Shown in pieces: positions 9,400 through 21,058 of a DNA stretch of 64,000 nucleotides; position 1 is the stretch's first letter; each line of letters opens with the position of its first letter. A program made the position numbers and the translations under genes. The notes beneath the pieces are model-generated. The model made no database searches. It was not told where the DNA came from and saw only the letters and a list, made by a program, of their open reading frames with translations. The stretch is taken from contig SAXG01000016.1 in the NCBI GenBank assembly GCA_012932865.1, positions 868,001-932,000 of the forward strand, written 5' to 3'. The DNA is from Amylostereum areolatum (taxonomy: Eukaryota > Basidiomycota > Agaricomycetes > Russulales > Stereaceae).

Positions 9400-10798
9400 A
9401 TGTCAAACTCGGATACCCAGAACGCCGTCCCGTCTTCTCTTACAACCCATGGCCACATCCTCTCGAACTGGTCTCGCAAGAAGAGCTTCGACACCTTCAT
9501 TTTCTGTCCCACCACACCCCACGCCATGTTAGTAGGAGGTAAGGACGGAACACTCCTAGTTGATAGGCTCGGCATCCAACTGACTTGTCCCGTTTTTAGC
9601 TATAAACTCGACGCTGCATGACCCCAGTGAGAGTATCACAGTCAAACAAGCGCAGGGCTGGCTTCGCATGCTGTATCCGGGATCCTTCAAAAGTCGAGAC
9701 TTTGCTATCCATCCCGCAGAGGTCACGCAGTTTGCTTCCGGACGCTGTGCGGTGACGGCCAAGGACGACTCGGAACCGGTTGCTTCGGAGAAGGCCCTCT
9801 TACCCGGGACCTACTGTTGCGTGTCCAGCGGTACGTTTACAATTCTGGCCCAATCGACTGCACAGGTGCCCGTATCGAATGGCTGACGGTATTCCTCAGA
9901 AACGAGAGTGCCCTTTACGGATTTAAGGAATGCAGACCAATGTAGGACCTTTACGGGATTACGTGCGTACGCGTTGAAGAATCGCAAGAGGTACGAGGAA
10001 AACTTGAGTGCCGTACGTCGATGATGCCATTATTTCTCTGGTCCGGAAAGCAGAAGTGCTGACACCTTGCTCGTACTCAGGATATTATGACCGACCGTTT
10101 GCAGAGCGACGTACGAACTCGTGATGCGTACGCGTGTTTCTTGACTCGACTCGGTGCTGGAGGCGATTTGGACCCACCAGTGAACGTGCATTGGATATTC
10201 CCGCCGTCCTGTGTGGGCGAGGTCAGGCATAACCACTGTTCCTTTTCCGAGTTCTCACATTTCTCACAGCTTCGTAAAATACACCTCGAGTTTAAGGACA
10301 TGGCCGTGCTTGACAACGCGGCTGTGATGAGCGAGGGCATAGCGAAGCTAATGCACGACAATGCAATTGGAATCGATGTCGACGTGAGTCCGCATCTGCC
10401 CTATTGAAGTTTGTATTTTGCTGAGGTTATACATGACGAAGGATGGCTTCCGCATAGTTGCGTTCGAACCCCTCCCCCCCAAATGGAAGGAACAGCATCA
10501 TATCCCCGAATCCGCGTCATTCCTTGGCCAAAATGGTCCGACGTTTGTCATGTTTCTTCGATGGCATTTTTTGTGGTGCCTTGCATTGCACTTCCAAGGT
10601 AACGATATCGAGCGCGAAATCACCCCTTCACAGGCACGTGACCTTAGGGGGATCATAGAAAAATACGGAGCAGACTCAGAGGAGGTCGGTTATATGAAGG
10701 AGGAACCTCAATGGCAAACACCCGCCGGTTTGGAGATCATGGAGCTTATGCTCGCGACATATGTAAAGAGGACTGATTCAGAGGATGATTTAGATTAA
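9400..10798 (+). CDS. HNH_2-like family protein, copy A
   Basis: Six exons (9400-9538, 9600-9830, 9900-10012, 10081-10221, 10270-10383, 10442-10798) give 1095 nt, 364 aa, with no internal stop. The family order is an N-terminal module ending LVGG, a segment of the form (K/W)WLRxLxPxF..DFxIxPA, an SYCC-type motif (here TYCCVS), then VRTRDAYACFLT...VNVHWIFPP, NAAVMSEGIAKLMHDNAIGI, and a C-terminal helical region ending WQTPAGLEIMELM. The RD..CFLT / H / N..(M)..H spacing resembles HNH_2 nucleases (PF13391), but the usual metal-binding His in the last helix is Ala. This is the only copy on the plus strand; its frame is intact but it is the most divergent. The function is unknown. Confidence 0.75.
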
Positions 10799-11178
10799 AT
10801 AAGCTACTACAAGTTATATGTTGTGGATGTAACATGACCAAGTTCTGATGAATAGAAACCCAGGCCCGACGTACTTAAATTCTTGAGTCTCCTAATGAGT
10901 CTCCTCACCGCACTCCTCACCCTGGCACAAGCCCCCGCGACGACGTCCAAGAAACTCCAATCTTCATAAGTATCGTCCTTTTCGCACACCACCCTTCTCC
11001 AATCCCTCGCCACGCTCGCCCCTTTCGTCCTTGGCGCCCCCATCTGCGGCCCAAAACATCACCGTACTGTTCATCACAATCTCGTGATAACCGCGAACTC
11101 ACGCTCATTGGTACAGAATCCAACCCCTGATAATGCAGCATGTACTTGACATCTGTGTACGAATCAATTAATCAAGGT
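10799..11178. other. Gap between HNH copy A and orphan relic G0
   Basis: 3' flanks of two converging units. I see only a C-rich antisense stretch and short frames without recognisable features. Confidence 0.5.
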
Positions 11179-11653
11179 TCATACTCCTCCCTCAGTTGAC
11201 GAAGAAATCCAGGATGAGCATCCTCTGCGCATCTTCCGATCCTTCAAGTTGCACGCCGTCTCCACTTGGTCTCCACTTTCGATTGCCAACCTGGCTTCAG
11301 GGGTGAGCGTCATCCATATCTTCATGACATCCACCGCAGCCGCAAAAAAGGGTGAGATGCGCCGTCGTTCCCTCTGCCTCGGCCCATCAGCGAACCAGCT
11401 GGATAATGGATGCTTTGCACGCGTGCATCGTCGGTGGCCTGTCGGGAGAGGAGAGATAGCCACCCCACATCGCCTCCACATCGGAACGGTTCGGGTTGTT
11501 TATGATCTTCCACATGACGACCCACACAACGCCTTTGAGCGCGTCCAGCGCGTGGAAGTGCGGCGGCGAACCCGGTGCGTAATGATAGTCCCTTCGTATT
11601 GTTCTTGACGTACCCGAGCTATGGGCGACACTGCATGGCGAACAGTCTCCCAA
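11179..11653 (-). pseudogene. G0: broken copy of the orphan HxxxDDVEGxxW family
   Basis: The minus strand reads ALDALKGVVWVVMWKIINNP, which lines up with HSVLDDVEGVLWIVMWKIVT of copies G1-G3 at 52-62 kb. A Cys-Lys-Ala-Ser-Ile-Ile stretch follows, then a stop. The downstream part (SWFADG..., VDVMKIWMTL) continues in another frame, matching IVSWFSERD and YDIVKEWMKI of G1. At least one frameshift therefore lies near 11395. The N-terminal exons are not recognisable. It lies far from the main array and inside the HNH/HIS5 block. Confidence 0.65.
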
Positions 11654-11749
11654 TAGTCAGCGCATATGCAAGGCCAGCCGTACATTCACAGAGAAGATTA
11701 AAGATTGACATGTTTGCTACCAACTAGGGACATTCACCTTTGTCCAAAA

Positions 11750-13122
11750 TCATCCCCTTTCTATCTTCGTACCATACTTCGCCGACATACGATTCCATAT
11801 CTCCTTTCCAGCGGGTGTCTGCCAGAGGTCCCTCTGCTTAAGCTCCTTCAACGCTTCATCATCGTGAGATCTCATGGCCTCTTTCAAAGCGTCTGTGTGC
11901 CCACGACTGAATTCCGCTTCAATATTCTCGCCGAAGAAGTGCACCATAAGGCACCATCGGAAATGCTCGCGGAGAAAGGTGACCAAGGACGGGTCCCTTT
12001 GGCCGAGGAATTCCAGGCATTCGGGGAGGCCGAGCATCTCCCTCAGGTTTCCCTGGAGGGGATCGAACGTGACGAAGCGGAATCCGTCCTCGAGTACGAT
12101 GTCAGAAATGCGTGAAAGAAGGACAGATTCAGACTCACATCGACGTCGATGCCGAAGGCATTGTCATGCATCGATGTCGCCACCGTCTTGCTCATCATGG
12201 CCGCGTTGCCGGGCAAGCAAAAGCTGTCCCATAGCCGTTTGATGTCGTGAAGCTACATATGTGTTCGGAAGTGATCAACCATCAACATCTAAATCTCCAG
12301 CTGAACGTGATGCAGATAGGTATCTCACTTTGGGCACCCAAGTCGGTGGGAAAATCCAATGGATGCTTGCGGGACTCTCGCCGGTCAGGAAGCAATTGTC
12401 GCCATCACGTTCTAGCACATCGTTCTGAAGCTCCTCCGGAATGTTATACTAAGTATTCAATCAAGATGTGAGAATCTGTGGCAGATTGAAGGGCAAATAT
12501 GACGCACAAACTCGAGCTTCACGCCCGATTCAGGATCTGCCTCCTCCGTTACTTTCAACGACTCGAAGGAGTGTTGTCGCTTCTGCCACGGGTTCCAAGG
12601 CCTCCAAATTGGGCCCGTATATTCCCCAGCATCTAGACCGAGGCGGTGTGAGGAGCGTAATCTCACCTGAAGCCTGAGAGCATATCGCGAAACATACCTG
12701 TTACTGTGCCGACCATAGCACAACAATAACTCTTGTTGACTTCGAGATCATCGGTCAACGCAAGCCTTGTAGTATTCCCTTGGGTTGGGTACACTAAGAT
12801 ACTCCCGGTAGCTATCTGTTCCAACGCCGCAGGAAATATATCGAAATCAACCCCCTTTTGTCCAAAGTCAGGGCTGATTAGGCGGATCCACCTCTTCACT
12901 TTCTCCACGCTGACGGGAGCGTTGTGTAGCTTTGAATTGAGCCCTTGGAAGAATCGTCAGTCTTGAAGGTCAAAAGATAAGAAGTTTAAGCTATACTGTA
13001 CCTCCTACCAATATGGCGGGATCCGAAGGCCAGAAAACAAATGTATCGAATCCTTCATCGCGAGAATGGGTTGAAGGGATGTGCCCATATGTGGATAGAG
13101 AGTCGCTGGCCGGTTCTGGCAT
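11750..13122 (-). CDS. HNH_2-like family protein, copy B
   Basis: Six exons (13122-13002, 12943-12698, 12632-12508, 12448-12329, 12252-12139, 12088-11750) give 1065 nt, 354 aa. Compared with copy A the same six-exon layout and the same intron phases are kept, which supports the model. Key motifs are FDTFVFWPSDPAILVGG, VKRWIRLISPDFG, KSYCCAM, LERDGDNCFLTGESPASIHW, NAAMMSKTVATSMHDNAFGI, LREHFRWCLMVHFFGENIE and LWQTPAGKEIWN. The frame is intact. It starts the alternating HNH-HIS5 block: a decayed HIS5 copy lies behind its 5' end, past a 0.5-kb inverted repeat. The function is unknown. Confidence 0.78.
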
Positions 13123-13241
13123 TCCGTAGTCTCACAGTGAAGGTCCCAGGTTCGGAATCACAATGTAATGAGGTGGGTAGTAGGTTCGCTGGCGACTCGT
13201 AAGATGACTGTGCATATGGGCACGGGTTTGTCATTGAACAT

Positions 13242-13731
13242 CACCGCGGGCGGAAGTCCATTTTTTCGGAGTCGAAACGTATTCGAAATGGGCGACGAAA
13301 GTACAAATACCAATTGTGTTTTTACCTGGACAAAACACATTCCAAACATGTCCTTTCAGGCACATGTTCCTGCCTCGTGTACCCTCCTAAAACTTGAGGT
13401 TTCCGCCATGGGCAGCTATGAGTTCGAAATAAAGCCTTTTAGGACCATATTCTCCCTAAATTAAGCAGTTAGAAACCGGTTCCCCAAGGAGAATCAGTTT
13501 CGATTAGGAAAAGATCCGCCAAAAATTGCCCTGAAGCTTCTAATTTCAGATCAATCACTGCTCGTGGCGGAAATTTCTAGTTTTGGAAGGGTACATGAGG
13601 CAGGAACATGTGCCTGAGAGGACATGTTTGGAATGTGTTTTGTCCAGGTAAAAACACGATTGGTATTTGTACTTTCGTCGCTCGTTTCGAATGCATTTCG
13701 ACTCCGAAAAAATGGACTTCCGCCCGCGGTG
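13242..13731. repeat. Long inverted repeat (two arms of about 175 bp, 141-bp loop)
   Basis: Arm 1 (13242-13415) starts CACCGCGGGCGGAAGTCCAT; arm 2 (13557-13731) is its reverse complement, ending ATGGACTTCCGCCCGCGGTG. The arms differ at scattered positions (roughly 85-90% identity by eye). Both arms translate to the same peptide on opposite strands (FFRSRN..., FTWTKHIPNM), which only reflects the palindrome. The ends do not show obvious 8-bp target duplications. It lies 120 bp upstream of copy B's start codon. Confidence 0.85.
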
Positions 13732-14122
13732 CATACGACTCGAGGCACTGGCACGTGGACGTCGCGCGACGCCTAAACGCGATGCTGCATACAGGCGTGA
13801 GGAGGTAAGTACATACTGTCAGAACCGACAAAATGGTACTATGCTTCTAAGTGCTCTAGCTAGTCAGTAGAGACAGAAACAAGGAAATGCCGACGTCGTC
13901 GCGAGGAGTAATAATGAGATGTCCTGGTGGCACAGACTATAAGTGAACTCCGTGTTTGCAATCTTGGAGAAGTGTGCAGTAAATCGTGACTAGTCGATAC
14001 AATCGGGTCATATCTGCCCCTCCGTTCGGTCGGTTGCTTGTTGAATTCCCTTATTCAAGATTGCCATCAGCGTCCTTCATACCTTCACAAAGGAGAAGAC
14101 ACTTATCCTCACGCTATTCCTC

Positions 14123-15030
14123 CTACAGCACCTCAAGCACCTTCCTCATCTTTTCCACCACCACCTTATTCTCCTCCTCCGTCCCCACCGTGATCCTCAA
14201 ACACCCCTCACATCCCATCTCACCCCCACGATACCGCACCACCACGCCCTCCTCCGCAAGCGTCTTGTACACCTTCTGCGCGCGCGCATTGTCCGGCTGG
14301 GTACCACGAGGAAGTTGGCATCGAGCGCGCCGATGGGGGCGCCGAGACCGAGAGGGCGAGTGAGCCGAGGGACTGGAGGAGTGCGGTGCGCTGGAGAAGG
14401 ACGATGCGGAGCTTCTCGGACATGGTCGTGAGGGATGTGGGGGAGAGGGCTTGGGTGGCGAGGAGCGCGGTGGGAGAGGAAATGTTGTAGGGCGCCTTGG
14501 TGTTCGACAGGATCTGGATGAGCGGCGATTGTGCGAGCGCGATGCCCAGTCTACCGTACATCGAATATGGTTCAGGATATGAAGCACCGATGGTGAGTGA
14601 GAGAAGTACCGTATTGCGGCGAGACCGAAGCTCTTGTTGAGCGTTTGCATGACGCAAAGATTGGGGTGCTCCGCCACGAGGGACGCCGCGCTCGCGCCTG
14701 GTTCCGAGAAGTCGATGTAGGCCTCGTCGACGACGACGACGCCCTTGAACGGCTCGAATTCGAGGATGGCGCGGACTGCAGAGAGGGAGACGAGGGTTCC
14801 TGTTGGGTTTCCGGGCGAGCAGAGGAAGACGAGCTTGATCGCCCGGTCCTACGCCAACGCCTTCTCACCTACTCTACGAGGTCAATCCGACGACAATCCT
14901 GGGAAGCAGAGACAACGTACCTCGTCGACGCGCATGCTAAGCCTCCCTCATCCTGCGCGCCCGACAGCTACTTTGACGACCTCGCGTCGTACACCGCGTA
15001 CATCCCAGGTGGTGGCAACAACTCCGACTC
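14123..15030 (-). pseudogene. Decayed HIS5 copy 1 (histidinol-phosphate aminotransferase relic)
   Basis: It is closely similar to the intact HIS5 at 21059-22402: same stop codon context, TLNKSFGLAAIR around the PLP lysine, SNTKAPYNISSPTALLATQA, and the ending VVVEKMRKVLEVL. It has lost bases at about 14300-14360 (a shifted frame after LGS and missing residues before DNARAQKVY). Near 14845-14900 the KKALAED region is disrupted, and homology stops around 15010, so the N-terminal 120 or so residues are absent. The 5' truncation and frame breaks rule out function. Confidence 0.85.
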
Positions 15031-15586
15031 CATCATCTCAAAGGAACTGTTTTGCGAAGGTCGAGATGGTGCGCGCAGTGTAGCCCCATGTTAACGTCGA
15101 CTGAGATCGCCGTTGATCGAGGGTCCATATATTGAGATTTGGTGTCGGTGAGGAGTGATTTGTGGACGTGGGGAGGAGGAGGAGAGCGGAGGGAGAGTGC
15201 AGGAGTGCAACGTGCAGGAGTGAGCGCGGAGCAAAGAATCGAAGTCGGTCCGTGTTCATGAAAGTCATATGATCTAGCAGTTCTCGTCGACTTTGACCCT
15301 CGTATAGGCGGTATAGCTGACTTTCGATGTTCAAATATGAAATATGTCATGAATCCGAGCCCGTTAATTGACCTCTGACGCGGATGCATTAAGCATTACT
15401 TACCCATGCTGCCTCCGACGCAGCATGCTCATGAAAGCATTACAACTCGTAAATATGCATTCTGACGGATCATACCACTCGTACATTCGTGGGGTTCATG
15501 TTTGGATTTACTAGAAATTGGCTGTGGCTGTGAGGTAGTGCAGGCTACCGGTCACCGCCGTTTGACTCCCTCAGCAATCATACCCT
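15031..15586. other. Spacer between HIS5 relic 1 and HNH copy C
   Basis: A gene-free 556-bp spacer. The short frames show no family, and no repeat of note was seen. Confidence 0.5.
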
Positions 15587-16949
15587 TCACCCCTGTGTTG
15601 CACCTGTGCCATACGTCCTCTGCATATGATTCCAAAGTTCCTCACCAGCGGGTGTCTTCCAGTGTAATAATGGCTTCAGGGCATCCAATGTAACCTGATC
15701 GTTTTCTTGGATGGCGTCTTTCAAAACATCTGTTGTCCGGTACGAGAACTGCTCTTCGATATCTTGGCCCAGGAAGCGTACGGTGAGGCACCACCGGAAA
15801 TGCTCGCGGAGAAAACCGACGAAGGGAGCGCCCTTCTGACCGAGAAATTTGAGGCTGTCTTCTTTGAGGTTGAGCTCTTCCCTTAAGTTCTTTGACAGGG
15901 GGTCGAACGCAATGAAGCGAAATCCGTCCTTCAATGAATGATATATCAGACTCTTGTGCAAAACAAGGACTGTCGCAGACTCACGTCGACGTCGATGCCG
16001 AATGCATTCTCATGCATCAATTTCGCCACCCTCTCGCTCATCATGGCTGCGTTGCCGGATAACCACAAGTCTTGTTCCTTGATAGTTTGTTCCACACAGG
16101 TGGGATCGTCAAGCTAGTAGAGAGTAGACAGTCATCAGCCTGATATGAACGCTGAGCTGGAGAATATGCGGATGTGTCTCACGTCCTGGGACAGTCCCCA
16201 TACCGGCGGAAAGATCCAGTGTACGCTTGCAGGAGTCTCCATGGTCAAGAAACAACGATCACCGTCACGCGTTTGCACGTCCTTCTGGATTGACTCCGGA
16301 ATGGTATACTATCAGATCCGTGTGTCAGAATATTGGCACGGCGCGAAGATAGCATATAGCTGACGCACAAGTTTCACCATATTGTCAATCCGGAGAGGTT
16401 CTCTAGACATCTCTGTGTGTTTCTTCAGCATCTGAAAGGAGGGCTCCCTTCTCTGATGACCCCATGGGCCCCTATACCTCTTGGCATCTGTACCCGTCAA
16501 GACATGACGTCAACGAAACCAGTGTTTCACGGGACATACCTTTCAAAACACAGCAATAGCTCTTCGTACTCTCTAGGGCGTCTGTTAGGTTGAGCGCTTC
16601 CGAGCCTTCAATCGGGTTTGCAAGGATGGATGCGCCTAATGACTGTTTCAACTCGGCGGGATATATCATAAAATCCTCCCCTTTAACCCCAAAGTGGGGG
16701 TCTACAAGACGAAGCCATCTCTTCACTTGTCCTGCGCTAATGGGAGGGGAGTTCAAATTTGAATTGATCCCTTGTAAGAAACATCAGCGAGAATCAGAGA
16801 ATAAGTAGACCCGGTTGATAATTACCTACTGCCAGTGTAGCGGGACTACACGGCCAGAAAACAAAGGTATCGAATCCATGTTCGCGAGAATGATTCGAAA
16901 GGATGTAACCATAGGTAGACATGGTGTTGAAACTGGCTGAGCCCAGCAT
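15587..16949 (-). CDS. HNH_2-like family protein, copy C
   Basis: It has the same six-exon plan as copies A and B: approximately 16949-16826, 16770-16540, 16487-16369, 16308-16183, 16113-15986 and 15928-15587, predicting about 356 aa. Motifs are FDTFVFWPCSP, VKRWLRLVDPHFG, KSYCCVLK, VQTRDGDRCFLTMETPASVH, NAAMMSERVAKLMHENAFGI, FVGFLREHFRWCLTVRFLGQ and WKTPAGEELWN. By my count exon 5 is one base short of a whole frame at about 15960-16020. I could not resolve whether that is a true frameshift or a misread base, so intactness is likely but not proven. HIS5 relics lie on both sides. Confidence 0.7.
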
Positions 16950-17159
16950 CGTGTAGCCTTTAGGTACGAGATAGTGATATGGAAGTCGCAGTCGACGTTG
17001 GATTAGGGTGAGTGGAAGGAACGATCCGTGATCGACCCCTACTAGGTGTACTAGGAGCTTGCACTTTATATCTGGAGGAGTTTGCCGATTCATATCTAAA
17101 TGATCACCGGGGTCACCGGGAGAGCGAGTACGAGTACGTCAAGGAAGCGAGCACTGCGG

Positions 17160-18390
17160 CAGCGAATGATATTAGGGCTACCACGCCCTCCTCCGCAAGC
17201 GTCTTATACACCTTCTGCGCGCGCGCATTGTACGGCTTCCCAGAGCCGTCCCATTCCAACACAGGTATCATGAGGAAGTTGGCATCGAGCGCGCCGATGG
17301 GGCACCGAGACCGAGAGGGGCAAGTGCGCCGAGGGACTGGAGGAGTGCGGTGCGCTGGAGAAGGACGATGCGGAGCTTCTCGGACATGGTCGTGAGGGGT
17401 GTGGGGGAGAGGGCTTGGGTGGCGAGGAGCGCGGTGGGGGAGGAAATATTGTAGGGCGCCTTGGTGTTCGACAGGATCTGGATGAGCGGCGGTTGTGCAA
17501 GCGCGATGCCCAATCTACCGTACATCGAATATTGTTCAGGATATGAAGCACCGGTGGTGAGTGAGAGATGTACCGTATTGCGGCGAGCCCGAACTCTTGT
17601 TGAGCGTTTGCATGACGCAAAGATTGGGGTGCTCCGCCACGAGGGACGCCGCGCTCGAACCTGGTTCTGAGAAGTCGATGTAGGCCTCGTCGTCGACGAC
17701 GACGACGACGCCCAGGAACGGCTCGAACTCGAGGATGGCGCGGACGGCAGAGAGGGAGACGAGGGTTCCTGTTGGGTTTCCGGGCGAATAGAGGAAGACG
17801 GGCTTGATCGCCTAGTCCCCCGCCAACGCCTTCTTCACCTGCTCGACGCCGTCGCGGTCAATCCGACGATAATTCTAGGAAGTAGAGACAACGTACCTCG
17901 TCGACGTGCACGCTAAACCTCCCGTGTTCGCCATCCTCGCCCTGCGCGCCCGACAGCTCCAGCGGTATACGACCTCAACGTCGTTCACCTACATACACAC
18001 CGAGTGGTCGAGTACATCCCGTACATCGGCGGACAGATGAGGATCTTCTCCCGCGCGGGCGCGACGCACACGCGCATGAGGAGGTCAATGACCTCAGCGG
18101 AGCCTACGCCCAAGAACACATACGATGTGTCTGGTAGACCGCGCATCTCCGCGAGGCGGGACTTGATAGCGGGGTGCGAGGGATCTGGATAGCGGTTCAG
18201 GCTGAGCGGGAGGAACTGGTCCGGATCTCCTGCGCCTGAGGTTTGTTGTGTAAGCGAGGTGATGGAGTGCCCGAAGGCGTTCTCGTTCGCGTCGAGGAGG
18301 AGCCTTCAGAGTAATCGTCGCGGCGGTAAGGGTGGAGAGCTGAGATGATGTTCGGGCGGATGACCTTCTCACTTTTGAGGCCATTCCTAG
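17160..18390 (-). pseudogene. Decayed HIS5 copy 2
   Basis: It runs through most of the HIS5 sequence, from the C-terminal third (SNTKAPYNISSPTALLATQA at about 17400-17480) through the exon 2 region near the PLP lysine (an NSCxxGLAA-like remnant where KSFG is lost) to the exon 1 region (about 17900-18380, with VIRPNIIS at the start). It carries frameshifts near 17300, 17600 and 18290, an extra GAC repeat at about 17690-17710, and lacks the last 40 or so codons. The divergence is greater than in relic 1. Confidence 0.8.
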
Positions 18391-18719
18391 GATTGTTGTG
18401 GAGGAGAACCTCGCAATGGGTAAGGATTAATTTATAGAGGTAGGAGCGAGCGGAAGGAGGTATACGATATCCGAATGGTTTACCCGAAAAAACCGCTGAT
18501 AAGATAGTATTGCCATCGTTATCAATCTTGATATGGCGGGGGGCACAGAATCGGCGGACGACGAAGTTGCAGAGCAATTGAAGGACGAGGAACACGAGAA
18601 AAGGGACACCGATAGTTTGCCACGGTCTGGAGATTGAAAGAATTTGTAAATTCACACCCACTAAGTAGTACAATTCTCAACGAACATTCGACGACGACAG
18701 CTTGCCCCCCCTTCCCAAA
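18391..18719. other. Spacer with a GATA hairpin-like module
   Basis: It carries GCTGATAAGATA at 18495-18506 followed by CGTTATCA at about 18517-18524, one of three copies of this module in the window. A minus-strand frame encodes a hydrophobic stretch (VPFLVFLVLQLLCNFVV), but I see no gene behind it. Confidence 0.45.
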
Positions 18720-20137
18720 TCACTCCGAGTCTGAGTCTGAGTCCTCTTCGTTCGTCGTATCAATATCATCTTCCTCTTCGCTCGCCCCATCGCCATAGTA
18801 ATTCGCCAGAATACTGTCCCAAACCTCCATACCAGCGGGTGTTTGCCAGACAGGTTTTTGCTTCAGTGCAGCCAGTTCATGCGAGTCCACCTCGTGGAGT
18901 TCGATGCATCTGTAAAGAGCTGATATCTCCCCGACGGGAAACTCATCCTTCATATCTTCGCCTATGAAGTGTGCCAAAAGGCACCATAGAAAATGATAGT
19001 GAAGAAACTCGGTCAGGGATGGATCTTTCTGGCCGAGGGCGGATAAGATCTCGGGTCGAAGCTCGTCTTTCAGTCCAGAGATGTCTTTATCGAACGCAAC
19101 GAAACGGTATCCCTCCTTGGAGAGTCTCTTAGCGAAACAAAAAATATAGTCAACTCTGGACTCACACTGACATCAATGCCAAAGGCATTGTCATGCATCA
19201 GCTTCGCGACCCTCTCGGTCATCATGGCTGCGTTGTTGGGCACAATGAAATGTTCTGCAGGAAGATATGGCACGGTGTCAGCGGGGAGCTGAGACACAGT
19301 TCATAGAGTCAATGAGCTAAGAGAGTGTGGAACTACCATGGCAATAGTATGCTTTACCTTAGTCGCCCATATGGGTGGGAATAACCAGTGGATGCTCAGG
19401 CTTGTAGAGCTAGTGCGCCCAGTCAAGAAACACTGGTTTCCATGCACGACCTCCTGGATATATTCGGGAAGGTTATACTACAGGGTCGAGGTATCAAATT
19501 ATCAAACCCAGACGGGTATCGAGCGAGAGGACGTACAAAACTTAGGTTATGACTGTTCTTTTCAGGCCTCCTTTCTAAGGTCCTTTTCAATACTGTGAAA
19601 GAGCCCCTGTTCCTCAAATACGGAACAAGTGGGTTTCTGTATGATGTTGCACCTGAGCGACGACGTTAACGTGGATATATTTTATACGGGACCGGCACAC
19701 ACCTTCGACTATGCAGCAGTAAGACCCAGGTAGAATGATATTCTCCGAGGGTATCGGATCCGCTTTTTCCTTGGGCTCCACCGTACAAGAGCCAGGAGGT
19801 AACCTCGTGACCGCGGCGGGATATATCCGGAAATCAGGAAGCCTCTTAAGGTCTGGCTGCAAAATGCGGAGCCACGCCTTCACTTGCTTAACGCTGATGC
19901 CCGGGTCGTTCAGAGTTGAGTTTATGGCTGAAAATGCACTGGTGTCAGTGGGTGCCGAAGAATAAGACATTTTCCCTTCTTACCTCCTACCAACGTGGCG
20001 TAGCGTGATGTAGACCAGAAAATAAAGATGTCGAACTCCTTATCGCGGGATCGGCTTGAGAGGATGGGGCCATGCCTAGACAGAGTAGTACGAGTAGATG
20101 TAGTAGTGACGTTGTTCGGGGTGTTCGATTCTGCCAT
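18720..20137 (-). CDS. HNH_2-like family protein, copy D
   Basis: Six exons (20137-19984, 19927-19703, 19652-19537, 19477-19358, 19288-19166, 19115-18720) sum to 1134 nt, 377 aa, intact. It is the longest copy, with an acidic Ser/Asp/Glu tail after NYYGDG (DSDSDSE at the end). Motifs: FDIFIFWSTSRYATLVGG, VKAWLRILQPDLK, SYCCIVEG, NQCFLTGRT, SIHWLFPPIW, NAAMMTERVAKLMHDNAFGI, LTEFLHYHFLWCLLAHFIGE and VWQTPAGMEVWD. The exon 3 acceptor had to be chosen at 19653-19654, since the alternative a few bases on runs into a stop. The intact HIS5 lies 0.9 kb behind it. The function is unknown. Confidence 0.76.
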
Positions 20138-21058
20138 GATCGCTCAGCTGTTCGTCCAGGATTAGGGGTAAGTAAACCCGTCTGGTCAAGCACAAACTTC
20201 TAGCCGACGGGTCGTCGGTCACCGGTCACGCGTCACGGCGGGAGGAGACTCCAGTCAAATGTGCACAAGTGCATATTTACATGGATGATTTTGGAATCTG
20301 GGTAAGTACCAGCTCTCTGCCCGAGCATTCCCCATAGATATCTCGACCTGAGAGTTTCATTTCAGAAGGGACAGATATATCGCTTTGATAAATCAGGCGC
20401 ACCTATGTGTGAAGCATGTGAGCTGGGGTGGTGACTGGGTACTAAGCTGCGGAAATCGCTAGGTCATACCACAACGGAGAGCCCGTACGAGCACGCCAAG
20501 GAAATGAACACTGCTGCGGCGGATGATATTAGGGCTAGAACAGCCCAATCGAAGTAGAGATGGAGCTATTTCAGGCGCAGTTCGTACGGAGCCTGTTTAT
20601 ACATGTCGCCGGAGGAGGAGTACGTCCTCCATTGACTCGGACGAGGAAGTCGTAGAATGGGAAAGCGAAATATAAGGCAAGAATAGCTGTCCTGCGAATG
20701 TATGTCCTACCTGGTGACGCGCGACGGGAGGTAGGGACGGCTGCGAGGGTGTTTCCACTGTTTCCAGAGCTTGTTGCGCATTTCCATATCGTCGACAAGC
20801 ACAAACCGACACTTCTGCGGAGAAGGCTGGGTGTATCACAGATGAGCTTCCAGGGGAATAAAAATTCTTCGATAGATCCAATAATACATCCCGTAAGGAA
20901 GGGCGTGCTGGTGCGTACGACTAGAGATCGTGAAACCGAAGCAGATGATGGACAAGGTTGTCGGCAGCTCTCTGCCTTCCGGACGTACTGTATTGGTGTC
21001 AACGTCTTCATGTCTCCACAGGGCGAAGATTACTCACTTATCCTCACCACGTTCCCTC
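20138..21058. other. Spacer between HNH copy D and HIS5, with a fragmentary ORF
   Basis: On the minus strand at about 20700-20840 a frame reads FVLVDDMEMRNKLWKQWKHP and ends at a donor-like AG|GTAGGAC. I do not recognise it and found no partner exons, so it may be a relic. The rest shows nothing. Confidence 0.35.

Noticed and set aside
13168..13754. Two opposite-strand ORFs with the same peptide
   Set aside because: The peptide identity is a by-product of the inverted repeat, not evidence of two genes.
16310..16318. ATCTGATAG (reverse) as another iron site
   Set aside because: It lies in an intron of HNH copy C, is isolated and only 8 of 9; it is likely chance.
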